Source of the DNA: CAXGUU01 sp964012875 | Lineage (GTDB): Bacteria > Pseudomonadota > Gammaproteobacteria > Ga0077536 | Assembly: GCA_964012875.1 (NCBI GenBank) | Contig: CAXGUU010000002.1 | Coordinates: 1 to 32,486, forward strand | Reading direction: 5' to 3' | Length of the DNA: 32,486 bases | Shown: one piece after another, positions 1 to 8,084 of the stretch | Layout: each line of letters starts with the position of its first letter | Numbering within the stretch: the first letter of the stretch is position 1 | Notes under the pieces: generated by a model | The model's input: the letters and a program-made list of their open reading frames with translations, nothing else | Database searches by the model: none | Told to the model about the DNA's origin: nothing | Translations under genes and position numbers: made by a program

Positions 1-1004
1 ACCACCATCAGGAAATCCGTGATCGCCAGGTCAACACCAAATACATTTGCAATAAACACCGTGGCAACGCCCTGCATAATGGCCGTGCCATCCATGTTGA
101 TAGTCGCACCCAGTGGGACCGTGAACGAGGCCACGGAATTATCGATACCAAGACGGAATTCCACGGTCCGCAGCGTAATCGGAATGGTCGCGCCAGAGCT
201 CGCTGTTGAAAACGCGAAGGTCGCCGGATCGCGCATCTTGCGCAGAAAGACAAGCGGGTTCAGGCCGGCCAGCGTGCGCAACAGAAGCGGATACACAATC
301 AGGGCATGCAGCGCGAGCGCGGCCGTCAGGGTCAGGAAATAACCGATCAGGGGGACGATCAGATCCATACCCTGGGTCGCAAACGTACGGGCGATCAGAG
401 CAAAAACGCCATAGGGCGCCAGACGCATGACGATTTCGACCATCTTCATGATCACGACGTCGAGATCACGAAACAGATTCAGCACATGCATACCGCGCTC
501 CCCCGACATCGTGATCGCGATCCCGAACATCAGAGCAAACACAATGATTTGCAGCATGTTGCCGTCGGCCATCGCCGCCACCGGGTTCGACGGCACAATG
601 TTGATCAAAACTTCAGACAACGGCGGCGCCTCCCGGCCACCAAATTCGACCGGTGAATCGCCCATGTCAAAACCTGAACCCGGGCCGACTGAAACTGCGA
701 GCGTGAGCGCGATGGTAATTGCCAGCATCGTTGTCAGCAGATACAGGCTGATGGCCTTGATACTCATTCTGCCGAGTGCGTTGAGATCTCCCAGCGCCGT
801 AATACCGACCACCAGCGAAACCAGCACCAGCGGGACCACCAGCATTTTCAGCGCCGCGATGAAAATTGCGCCGACGGTGTAAAACAGTCCATCGACAACA
901 TAGCGCTCGATGAATACAACATCCATTGCGCTCACATTCAGGATCACGCCGAGGATCGCGCCGATGATCATCGCGATCATGATTTGACGGGTCAGATTTT
1001 GCAT
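1..1004 (-). CDS. dicarboxylate/amino acid:cation symporter (DAACS family), C-terminus beyond the window
   Basis: A membrane carrier that would couple Na+ or H+ to uptake of a dicarboxylate or acidic amino acid. About 334 codons are visible; the gene runs off the left edge. The start at 1004 gives an N-terminus beginning MQNLTRQIMIAMIIG, followed by repeated hydrophobic helices. Two family signatures are present: the serine-rich re-entrant loop (AFSTASSGATIPIT, about residues 260-272) and the NMDGT motif of helix 7 (about residue 300). The start lies 19 bp after the stop of the enoyl-CoA hydratase-fold gene on the same strand, so the two are probably cotranscribed. No strong ribosome binding site is seen, which fits translation following the upstream gene. 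Family assignment is firm; substrate (C4-dicarboxylate versus glutamate/aspartate) cannot be decided from the visible part. Confidence 0.93.
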   Translation of the reverse strand, partial: MQNLTRQIMIAMIIGAILGVILNVSAMDVVFIERYVVDGLFYTVGAIFIAALKMLVVPLVLVSLVVGITALGDLNALGRMSIKAISLYLLTTMLAITIALTLAVSVGPGSGFDMGDSPVEFGGREAPPLSEVLINIVPSNPVAAMADGNMLQIIVFALMFGIAITMSGERGMHVLNLFRDLDVVIMKMVEIVMRLAPYGVFALIARTFATQGMDLIVPLIGYFLTLTAALALHALIVYPLLLRTLAGLNPLVFLRKMRDPATFAFSTASSGATIPITLRTVEFRLGIDNSVASFTVPLGATINMDGTAIMQGVATVFIANVFGVDLAITDFLMV

Positions 1005-1023
1005 CTTGCGTTACCGGCCGCTT

Positions 1024-1887
1024 CTAATCCTTGAAGCCGATTGCCCGTCTGGTTGCTTCGGGCAGGCCGGTGGGGTCAATCAAAAAGTCGTACACCTTCG
1101 ACCAGTGCGTATGCGCCAGCTGGTGCAGGTGAAAAGCATTCTGCATGGCCACTTTTCTGCCCTGCGCATCCTGCGCACCGTTGATGGCCTTTTTCGTCAT
1201 CTTCAGCGCGAAGCGCGACTTGGCGGCGATCTTTCTCGCCATCTCGAGCGTTGCGTCCTCGAGCGCGTCCCGCGCCACGACCTTGTTGACCATGCCGAGT
1301 TGCAGGGCTTCGGCCGCCGTAATTTCGTCAGAAGTAAACAACATTTCCTTGGCTTTACGTGCGCCCACTTCCCAAAAATGATGGAAGTACTCAACGCCAC
1401 CGACGCCGAAGGATACGGTCGGATCAACGAAAATCGCATCGTCTGTCGCAATGATCAGATCGCAGGGCCAGGCCAGCATGAGCCCCCCGGCAATGCACTT
1501 GCCCTGCACCGCGGCAATCGTCGGTTTCGGAATATTGCGCCAACGTTCACTGAACCCTATGTAGATTTCTTCTTCGCGACTCATCTGCGCCTCCGCACCC
1601 TGGCAGGTGAAACCGCACATGGTGCCGACTGTTTCAAAGTCGCTCATGCGCTGATAGGGCTCTTTTTCGGCGAGATCGTGACCCGATGAGAAATGTTTAC
1701 CATTGGCGGCAAGCACAATGACACGGACGTCCTCGTCGTGCGCACCACGATCAAACGCGTCGTTTAACTCGTAGAGAAACTGGGTATCCTGCGCATTCGC
1801 CGTTTCCGGGCGATTGAGTGTGATGCGCGCGATACCGTCTTCGACGTTGTCGTACTCTATATAATGCGGTTCGGTCTTGGTGTCCAA
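1024..1887 (-). CDS. enoyl-CoA hydratase/isomerase-fold (crotonase) protein lacking both catalytic glutamates
   Basis: 287 aa of the crotonase superfamily, which binds acyl-CoA esters and stabilises an enolate in an oxyanion hole. The oxyanion-hole segments are clear (SSGHDL, 67-72; GKCIAGG, 129-135). However, aligning to classical enoyl-CoA hydratase, the first catalytic Glu (GGCELA) falls on Met137 and the second (QPEILIG) on Thr157. The reaction is therefore probably not simple hydration; isomerase, hydrolase or another crotonase chemistry is possible. The start is TTG at 1885-1887, chosen because AAGGAG sits 8 nt upstream and no ATG is nearby. It lies about 100 bp after the PQQ dehydrogenase gene and 19 bp before the symporter gene, all on the minus strand. 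Fold is certain, reaction unknown. Confidence 0.9.
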   Translation of the reverse strand: MDTKTEPHYIEYDNVEDGIARITLNRPETANAQDTQFLYELNDAFDRGAHDEDVRVIVLAANGKHFSSGHDLAEKEPYQRMSDFETVGTMCGFTCQGAEAQMSREEEIYIGFSERWRNIPKPTIAAVQGKCIAGGLMLAWPCDLIIATDDAIFVDPTVSFGVGGVEYFHHFWEVGARKAKEMLFTSDEITAAEALQLGMVNKVVARDALEDATLEMARKIAAKSRFALKMTKKAINGAQDAQGRKVAMQNAFHLHQLAHTHWSKVYDFLIDPTGLPEATRRAIGFKD

Positions 1888-1988
1888 AATCTTTTCTCCT
1901 TGTGCTGTCTGGCACAGTCATTGGAAATGGCCGTCGCGCGAGCGGCTGTGTTGCGTATTTCGCGGTGCGTGCCTCACAGCAGCGTCGT

Positions 1989-3881
1989 TCAGGGTGTACC
2001 GGATCTGAAAGCCAGTAATACATTACCGGGCAGGCCACCCCATTTGCTGTAGCCCGATACGGTGTAAATCCAGCCGCCGGCCACAATGGGTCCGGTCGCG
2101 TCAAGCGCGCCGCCGCGTCCACTGGCACCGTTCACGGTTTCAAACTGGCGCGCGGTATTGAACGACCACAACACCTCGCCCGAATCAACATCGAACGCCC
2201 GCAGGTCACCACTCATGGAACCTGAAAACACCACGCCGGGGATAACGGTTACGGCCGCCGTTTGCGCCGGACTGCATTGCGGGCGGTCGCCACATTCGAT
2301 GCCCGGCGCCTCCCACAGCACTTCACCGCTGGCGAGATCGAGCGCGACCAGACCGCCGCCGGCATTGCGGTCGAGGGTAATGTCGGGATCCATCAGGTCC
2401 GGGTTTTCCCAATCGATATCGGCGATGGCGACATACAGGCGCTGGTCATCGACGGCGGGGCCCCACTCGATACCGCCGAGAATGCCGCCCTTGGCGATCT
2501 GCCGTTGCCACAGCAGGCGTCCGCCATCGTCCGGATCAAATGCGTGAACGACGCCGGACTTCTGCGCCCCGATCAAAATTTCCTTGCCGCTTTTAAGGCG
2601 CGCCAGAATGGGGGAACTGCCAAAATCAAAGTCCGGCCCGCTGTCCGCAGGGCAATTCACGGGGTTGTCCGTATTGCACGACATGTTCCACGCGTCACCC
2701 GCCAACCCCTGGAAGCTCCAGACCAGGCGGCCCGTATCGGTGCTGATCGCGAGGATGGCATCAGAGGTCTCCGTCGGCGGATTCGAATAATTCTCCCCGG
2801 TGCCGACATAGGCAAGGTGCCGCCCCTCGTCCCAGGTCGGTGCAGACCAGATTGTCGCGCCCGCCGGACCGAGTGTTTTCACACCATCGGGATTTACTCC
2901 GGTCACTTTCGCTTCCGGCACGGCGAAGTATTTCCAGTTCTGATGCCCGGTCGCCGGGTTCAACGAAGTCACGCTACCACGGAACTCACAGCACTCGAAC
3001 TCCGGATCGGCCGCAAGGTAGGACTCAGTTGAGGTCATGGGTACCAGCAGCTGACCGCCGGCAAGCTGCATTGATCCCATGATGCGTGCCGCCGGGTGCG
3101 ACTCCACGCGCACTTGCCACAACTCGTTGCCGCTGGCGGCATCAACGCCGTAACTGGTACCACCAAGATCGCTGAAATAGGCACCCAGGCGCTCACCATC
3201 GTTCCCGCGGTAAGGCGCAATCAGTACCGAACTTTTGACCGGCGCGCCCGCATCGAAGGTCCAGTACACGCAACCAGACTGTGCATCGAGGGCATACACA
3301 CGGCCACTCCGACTACCGACAAACAAACGCCCTCCGCTCAGGGTCGGCTGTGATTCAGCAATAGTCTCGCCGGGAAACGCAAACGCCCAGGCGAGTTCAA
3401 GTTTCGGCACCGATTGTTTGTCGAGCCCGGCGTCGGCAGCGGACTGAAAGCGCTGATTAGCCGGGCCGTTACCCCAGCCATGCCACTGCGGACCAGAGTG
3501 CTGCTGCTCGGCTGACCAGGTGCGGTCGTTGCAGTTTCGGGCAGGATCAGGCGACCAATCAGCTGAATAGGATTTTCCGGTCAGGTATTCCGCAACCGCA
3601 ACGCGTTCCGGGCCGTTTAAGTTAAAGGTACCGACCACGCGCATGGTGCCGGTCTCCAACGCCTTTACGATCGCCTGCGGGGAACGTTCAGCCAGCGTAG
3701 TTTTGCTCGGCATGCGTGGCGCGACCGTTTCATGACAGCTGGCGCATTCTTTGTGGTAGACAGTTTCGCCGTCTCGGGTTGCGGCGGCGACGCAGATTGA
3801 ACCAAGCGTTATTCCGCAAACCAAAAGCACGCTCAACGACTTCGACACAGATCGTCGCAGAAAGACTTTCGTCGAATGCAT
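1989..3881 (-). CDS. exported quinohaemoprotein dehydrogenase: cytochrome c domain plus PQQ-type beta-propeller (polyvinyl-alcohol-dehydrogenase-like)
   Basis: About 630 aa, periplasmic. From the ATG at 3881 the protein begins with a signal peptide (basic MHSTKVFLRR, hydrophobic SVLLVCGITLGSICVAAA), then a cytochrome c domain with haem motif CASCH (about residues 46-50) and a Met a few residues later as possible axial ligand. The remaining ~530 residues are propeller blades with repeated 'ALD..SG...W' motifs and a vicinal Cys pair (FECCEFRG) typical of PQQ alcohol dehydrogenases. Order (haem domain first) and blade text resemble polyvinyl-alcohol dehydrogenase-type enzymes, which oxidise alcohols and pass electrons to haem c. 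A longer frame opens at 3953, but that would bury the signal peptide, so 3881 is preferred. It lies between a MetE-like gene and a crotonase gene on the same strand. The actual alcohol substrate is unknown. Confidence 0.88.
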   Translation of the reverse strand: MHSTKVFLRRSVSKSLSVLLVCGITLGSICVAAATRDGETVYHKECASCHETVAPRMPSKTTLAERSPQAIVKALETGTMRVVGTFNLNGPERVAVAEYLTGKSYSADWSPDPARNCNDRTWSAEQQHSGPQWHGWGNGPANQRFQSAADAGLDKQSVPKLELAWAFAFPGETIAESQPTLSGGRLFVGSRSGRVYALDAQSGCVYWTFDAGAPVKSSVLIAPYRGNDGERLGAYFSDLGGTSYGVDAASGNELWQVRVESHPAARIMGSMQLAGGQLLVPMTSTESYLAADPEFECCEFRGSVTSLNPATGHQNWKYFAVPEAKVTGVNPDGVKTLGPAGATIWSAPTWDEGRHLAYVGTGENYSNPPTETSDAILAISTDTGRLVWSFQGLAGDAWNMSCNTDNPVNCPADSGPDFDFGSSPILARLKSGKEILIGAQKSGVVHAFDPDDGGRLLWQRQIAKGGILGGIEWGPAVDDQRLYVAIADIDWENPDLMDPDITLDRNAGGGLVALDLASGEVLWEAPGIECGDRPQCSPAQTAAVTVIPGVVFSGSMSGDLRAFDVDSGEVLWSFNTARQFETVNGASGRGGALDATGPIVAGGWIYTVSGYSKWGGLPGNVLLAFRSGTP

Positions 3882-3977
3882 CGGATTCAATCGGCCGGAG
3901 CAGGCGTATGCAGTGGGGAGCGAAGCAGAAGTAATTTGCATGTCAATGCGCATTCCGGCGCGGCGCTGCCGGGCCGA

Positions 3978-5144
3978 TTAAAGAAAAGCGAGATTCTGCT
4001 GGGCTGCCAGCACGGGCACCTCGTCCAGCCCCAGCTCACGACGCACAATATTTGCGCCACGGACCATCGCGATCATCTTGAAATAAGCATGCTTCCGACT
4101 AATACCTTGACGACCGAACCCGCAATCACTGGAGAGAATCAAGCGTTCTGGATCAATCACTGTGATCGCCTTACGGATGTCTGCGGCAATTTCTTCGGGT
4201 GTTTCGATTTGAAGCGTACGGTGAGAAATGACCCCAAGCGCGATTTTCTTATCTTTGCTGATCGCTGACGCGACTTCATTTAACTCGAGGAAATTGGCGT
4301 ATTTCATTTCGAAGGTAATAACGTCAACATCGATCTGCTCCAGATAGGGCAAAACCGGAGCGTAGCGTGAGTCATAACCGAGGTTTTGTGCGAACGGGTT
4401 ACCCCAGCAGGTATGTGCCCATACTTCAGTCTTATCGCGTAACCCGGCGACTTCGCGATTAAAGGCCTCAACATACACATCGCCGGGAACTTCCCAATCG
4501 ACATCTTCCACAAAGTGAAAGCAGGGCTCCTCGATTTGAATGACCGGACAGCCCGCGTCCGCCAGTGCATGCCATTCCTGGTTCTTCGCCGCAGATAGTG
4601 CCATCACCGTCTCGGCGCGATCAGCGTAGTACTCGTTAACCACCAACATATCTACCAACTGAGCCGAGCAGGCACCAAACTTGACCGGTTTATGCGACAG
4701 GCCCTGCGCAATTTTCCAGGTGAAATCGTAGTCTAGGGTGCCCCGGTCAACGGGTCCTGTGACACGCGGCGGCAGCCGCGTGACCATGATTTCATGAAAA
4801 ATATCTCCGGCTTGTTCTTCACGCGGGGACCCTCCGAACGGAAGCGAGCGCAATGCTGCATCTTCAATGCCGCCCATTCGATCGTATATGTAGCCAAACC
4901 ACGCACGTCCGCCGATATCCATGTCGAAACGCATATCGCCATCGGTGACGATGTCAAGACCGGCAGCGTGTTGATCGGCAAGACAACAGGCGACGGCGTC
5001 GTGATACTGCTCGTGAAATTTGAAGTCGCCCAGATAAGCGCTCGACATAGCTCTACCTTGCAGGTTTTCCAAAAACCAATGAGGCCGCGGCAATGAGCCG
5101 GTAATAGTAGTTTGCAAAGCCTTGTCCCGACTCACCGTTAGCAT
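3978..5144 (-). CDS. MetE C-terminal-like zinc methyltransferase (cobalamin-independent methionine synthase II family)
   Basis: 388 aa forming only the catalytic barrel of cobalamin-independent methionine synthase; full MetE is about twice as long. Zinc ligands expected for the family are visible: His244 and Cys246 (AHTCWGN), Glu279 (ITFEMKY) and Cys341 (SSDCGFGRQ). The N-terminus (TTITGSLPRP) and VTDGDMRFD match the family. The ATG at 5144 is chosen because AGGAGG lies 9 nt upstream; a longer frame to 5246 has no such site. This zinc fold moves alkyl groups onto thiols: methyl to homocysteine in MetE, epoxide opening by coenzyme M in its XecA relative. In a catabolic setting it could be methionine synthesis, demethylation or thiol addition. 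It is the first gene of the minus-strand run to the left edge, behind a palindromic site at 5161-5180. Confidence 0.88.
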   Translation of the reverse strand: MLTVSRDKALQTTITGSLPRPHWFLENLQGRAMSSAYLGDFKFHEQYHDAVACCLADQHAAGLDIVTDGDMRFDMDIGGRAWFGYIYDRMGGIEDAALRSLPFGGSPREEQAGDIFHEIMVTRLPPRVTGPVDRGTLDYDFTWKIAQGLSHKPVKFGACSAQLVDMLVVNEYYADRAETVMALSAAKNQEWHALADAGCPVIQIEEPCFHFVEDVDWEVPGDVYVEAFNREVAGLRDKTEVWAHTCWGNPFAQNLGYDSRYAPVLPYLEQIDVDVITFEMKYANFLELNEVASAISKDKKIALGVISHRTLQIETPEEIAADIRKAITVIDPERLILSSDCGFGRQGISRKHAYFKMIAMVRGANIVRRELGLDEVPVLAAQQNLAFL

Positions 5145-5471
5145 CGTTCTTATCCTCCTGTATCCAAGTACTATTGGATATCTTATCGCTCGACCTGCGC
5201 AAGCGGCGTTCAAATCATCCGCCTGCCGGGAAAAAACTGCTTCCACCGATTAATCGAGCCGTCCTAGAATGCACGCCACAGGGTTTATCTTGAAAAACGA
5301 TTGTTCGTGGCGGGCGGTACTTCAGAAAGCGGTTCTCACGACACGAATCAGTGACCCTCGCGAAACAGAAGGCAGCGTTGCCAGCAGACTGCACCACCAT
5401 TTTCAAAAATTTTCCCTGCTAACTTCCGAGCAAGTGAGCTCGTTTCTCAGCTCAATCTGAAGGAAAACCGT
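5145..5471. other. 327-bp divergent intergenic region (MetE-like / acyl-CoA synthetase)
   Basis: This must carry promoters for both diverging gene groups. It contains the inverted repeat at 5161-5180 and the AGGAGG of the minus-strand gene. On the plus side an AAGGA precedes the ATG at 5472. No coding region with a plausible product, RNA gene or convincing sigma-70 pair was seen; a minus-strand TTGAAC near 5209-5214 has no well-placed -10 partner. Confidence 0.5.
5161..5180. promoter_or_regulatory. perfect inverted repeat TATCCAA-N6-TTGGATA upstream of the MetE-like gene
   Basis: Seven-base arms match perfectly around a six-base spacer. The site ends 16 bp before the ATG at 5144 and immediately upstream of its ribosome binding site. 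It could be an operator for a dimeric regulator or a hairpin in the leader that affects translation. No regulator gene lies nearby, and I did not find a second copy by eye. Confidence 0.5.
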
Positions 5472-7115
5472 ATGGCAATTGACGTCGAGAATTTCAGGCA
5501 ACGACGCAACGACGAGCGCTGGAACCGGATGGCCGTGGGCGACATCATCGAACGGATGACCTATAACGAGCCCGACAAGATTGCGCTCATCACAACGCCG
5601 GACGCCACGGTTAATCCAGACTACGGCCGCGTCACCTACGCTGAAGCGAATTCGATCATCAATCGCGTGGCCAATGCGCTGCTCTCTCGCGGTCTTGCGC
5701 CGGCGACCCGTATCGCAATGCTCTGCAACAACTCCAACGAAGCATGGCTGACCAAGCTTGGCATCGCCAAAGCCGGCATGGTCGCAGCGCCCATAAATGT
5801 GATGATGGCGCCGGATGTAATCGGGGAATGCCTGCTGCATGTCGACGCCAGACTCGCCATCGTCGATGAAGACCTGTGGCAGGCGTTGAAAGAAACTTTA
5901 GCGCCTGTCGGAATTGAACCCATCATGTCGATTGGCAGCGGTGCTGCGGGCGCAGCACCGAGTTTCGAAACCTTTATCAACGGCCAGCAGGCAGAAGCGC
6001 CGGACGTCACCATTCACGGCGATGACATTTGGGAAATATTATTCACATCAGGCACAACCGCGCGACCCAAGGCCGTCATGATTTCGCACACCTATACCTA
6101 CATGACTGCCTACAGCCACATGCTGACCATGACCCGTGGAATCAACCATGAAAGCGAAATCCGACTGGCGACATTTACGCCGATGGTGTTTCATATCGGC
6201 GATCACATTTGCGTATTCGGACCACTCGTGTGCGGTGGTACGGCGATTGTCGGGCGTAAACCTGAGGGCCCGCTCATGGCGGAAACCTGTACCAGGGAAC
6301 GGGTCACCTGCCTCTTTGGTGGCTCACCCCAGTTTGTTGAGAGCGTGGTGCGCGCAGTGGAGGAAACGCCGTTTGCGTACGACCTTTCGAGCATTACCGT
6401 CATGTTCTTCGGCTGGGCGCCCATGGCGCCGGGCTCGCTGGCCTCGTTTCGCAAGCTGTGTTCAGACAGTGTAAAAATCTACGAGATCATCGGCCAGACT
6501 GAAGCGGTCGCCTGCCATCGCTTTTTCGTCGATCGCCATACTGACCTCTATTTACGCGAAGCACCGGCGATCAATCACGTCGGCAAACCGAGTCCCATCA
6601 TGGCCTCAACCGTATTTGACGATGAGGACAAGGATCTGCGTGGGCAGAAAGGTGTTGCCGGCGAAGCCGTATATCGCTCGCCAGCCATGTTCTCCGGCTA
6701 CTACCGCGACGAGGCCGCAACCCGGGAAGCCGTCAAGAACGACTGGTTCCACAGCGGCGACAGCTTTGAATTCCACGATGAAGACATTCGCATTATGGTC
6801 GATCGCTACAAGGACATCGTGAAATCCGGGGGGGAGAATGTTTCCAGCATCCGGGTTGAAGCCGTACTGCAACAACACCCCGCTGTGAACCGCGCGGCCG
6901 TGGTCGGGCTGCCCGATGATCGCTGGGGTGAGGCTGTGGTCGCCTGCGTCATCCCGGAACCGGGCGTCGAATTTGACGTCCAGGCGATCATCGCCTTTGC
7001 GCGCGAACGACTGGCTGGTTTCGAGACACCGAAACGCCTTGAACGGGTTGACGAATTTCCGACCACTGTCGGGGGTAAGATTCTGAAGTACAAACTTCGG
7101 CAGGCTCTCGGCTAG
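5472..7115 (+). CDS. AMP-forming acyl-CoA synthetase (fatty/organic acid CoA ligase)
   Basis: 547 aa, the usual length of the ANL superfamily. It would activate a carboxylic acid with ATP to an acyl-adenylate and then to the CoA thioester. Motifs in order: the phosphate loop FTSGTTARPKA (191-201), YEIIGQTE (about 336-343), the hinge GDSFEFHDEDIRIMVDRYKD, SGGENVSS, and the C-terminal catalytic Lys in GGKILKYK (about residue 536). AAGGA lies 10 nt upstream of the ATG. The gene diverges from the MetE-like gene. It supplies the entry step for the acyl-CoA dehydrogenases, MaoC and crotonase-fold proteins elsewhere in the window. Acid substrate cannot be read from sequence alone. Confidence 0.93.
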   Translation: MAIDVENFRQRRNDERWNRMAVGDIIERMTYNEPDKIALITTPDATVNPDYGRVTYAEANSIINRVANALLSRGLAPATRIAMLCNNSNEAWLTKLGIAKAGMVAAPINVMMAPDVIGECLLHVDARLAIVDEDLWQALKETLAPVGIEPIMSIGSGAAGAAPSFETFINGQQAEAPDVTIHGDDIWEILFTSGTTARPKAVMISHTYTYMTAYSHMLTMTRGINHESEIRLATFTPMVFHIGDHICVFGPLVCGGTAIVGRKPEGPLMAETCTRERVTCLFGGSPQFVESVVRAVEETPFAYDLSSITVMFFGWAPMAPGSLASFRKLCSDSVKIYEIIGQTEAVACHRFFVDRHTDLYLREAPAINHVGKPSPIMASTVFDDEDKDLRGQKGVAGEAVYRSPAMFSGYYRDEAATREAVKNDWFHSGDSFEFHDEDIRIMVDRYKDIVKSGGENVSSIRVEAVLQQHPAVNRAAVVGLPDDRWGEAVVACVIPEPGVEFDVQAIIAFARERLAGFETPKRLERVDEFPTTVGGKILKYKLRQALG

Positions 7116-7199
7116 GATGCTTCACATTTGCCATGGTGCCGGCACAGAGTTCCCTGTCGGTTTTGTGCGCTTGCACTCGGAGCGCCGTGTGAATTTGTA

Positions 7200-7472
7200 A
7201 TGAGTTCGTCCCAGTGCTGGTTTGTGTACATCGTGCAGTGCGCCGACGACACGCTGTACACCGGGGTCACGACGGCGCTGGAGCGGCGCGTGGCGCAGCA
7301 CAACGCCGGCACCGGAGCTCGTTATACGCGCCAGCGGCGACCCGTCAGCCTGCTGTATTACGAACGTGCTGCCAATCGCAGCCTGGCGCAAACACGGGAA
7401 GCGGCGATCAAACGCCTTTCGGCGAGTCACAAACGCGCCCTCGCCACACGAGACCAAACGACGTTTTCGTAA
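7200..7472 (+). CDS. small GIY-YIG nuclease-domain protein (YhbQ/URI type)
   Basis: 90 aa comprising a stand-alone GIY-YIG domain. The paired strands are VYIVQC (9-14) and LYTGVT (19-24), followed by Arg29 in the helix (ALERRVAQHN) and the metal-binding Glu68 (REAAIKRL), all expected catalytic positions. Such proteins are predicted structure-specific DNA endonucleases; the cellular role of the small family is poorly known. A longer frame could start at 7128, but the domain begins right after the ATG at 7200. It follows the acyl-CoA synthetase by 84 bp and converges on the cupin gene. It is probably unrelated to the catabolic genes. Confidence 0.88.
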   Translation: MSSSQCWFVYIVQCADDTLYTGVTTALERRVAQHNAGTGARYTRQRRPVSLLYYERAANRSLAQTREAAIKRLSASHKRALATRDQTTFS

Positions 7473-7511
7473 GCAGCCTGAAAACCGCGGTCTGACCCCT
7501 GCCCCTCTGCA

Positions 7512-7982
7512 TTAATCAGGCAACGCAATCATTGCGAACATTGCCGGTTCATCGCTGACCACGTGCGAATCGTGGCCACGGCCGCGGGTATCCTCAAGCA
7601 ACAGAATGTCACCTCTTTTAAACATGCGTTTCTCGCCGGACTCCACTTCGACGGTGATCGCACCCGCCAGCATAATCACGTATTGACGCCGCGGAGTCGG
7701 GTGCCAATCAGTAACCCAGCTTCGATCGGCGGTGGTCAATAGGAAGGTTTTGGCCTCAGTCACCGGGGATACGCCGATAGGCCCCGAGGGAGGCGCGAAT
7801 GCCTTGACCTCGAATGCCATTGTGTCATCTGCAAAATAGGACCGATCGTCGTCGTCCATAGCAATCCGGGTGATCGCCACCGAATCGCGTGGCGCTTTCG
7901 CCTTGACTACTTCGTCGGCAATGACTGCGAGTGGCAAGTTGATCAAAACAGTTACGCTGACAAACAGGCAAAGTCGTTTCAT
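7512..7982 (-). CDS. exported cupin-domain protein
   Basis: 156 aa. MKRLCLFVSVTVLINLPLAVIA is a signal peptide, and the rest is a single small beta-barrel cupin. The barrel is recognised by RRQYVIMLAGAITVEVESGE followed by FKRGDILLLEDTRGRGHDSHV, matching the two cupin motifs; His and Asp residues in the second motif could bind a metal, but the first motif lacks the usual His-x-His. ATG at 7982 is preferred over an upstream one at 8012, as GGAG lies 6 nt upstream and the signal peptide starts there. It is 102 bp downstream of the MFS gene on the same strand. A periplasmic binding or sensing role is possible; function is unknown. Confidence 0.82.
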   Translation of the reverse strand: MKRLCLFVSVTVLINLPLAVIADEVVKAKAPRDSVAITRIAMDDDDRSYFADDTMAFEVKAFAPPSGPIGVSPVTEAKTFLLTTADRSWVTDWHPTPRRQYVIMLAGAITVEVESGEKRMFKRGDILLLEDTRGRGHDSHVVSDEPAMFAMIALPD

Positions 7983-8084
7983 TTGTGTCTCCAGTGGATC
8001 AGGCATACGCATTCGATATGCTCTAAATCATAACGAAATTGATACGAATCGCATTTTTCCAGGCCCAATTTTCGCCGCACACAC

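Noticed and set aside
2262..3032. A 256-codon open frame on the plus strand
   Set aside because: It is antisense of the PQQ propeller gene and its translation is Arg-rich without motifs.
5205..5225. A tRNA T-loop-like motif (GTTCAAATC)
   Set aside because: The flanks do not form a five-base T stem, and no anticodon or acceptor stem is present.
7482..7505. A GC-rich stretch reading CCGCGGTCTGACCCC, like one arm of a known type of dispersed repeat
   Set aside because: No second arm is present nearby and a single short match proves nothing; a genome-wide count would be needed.
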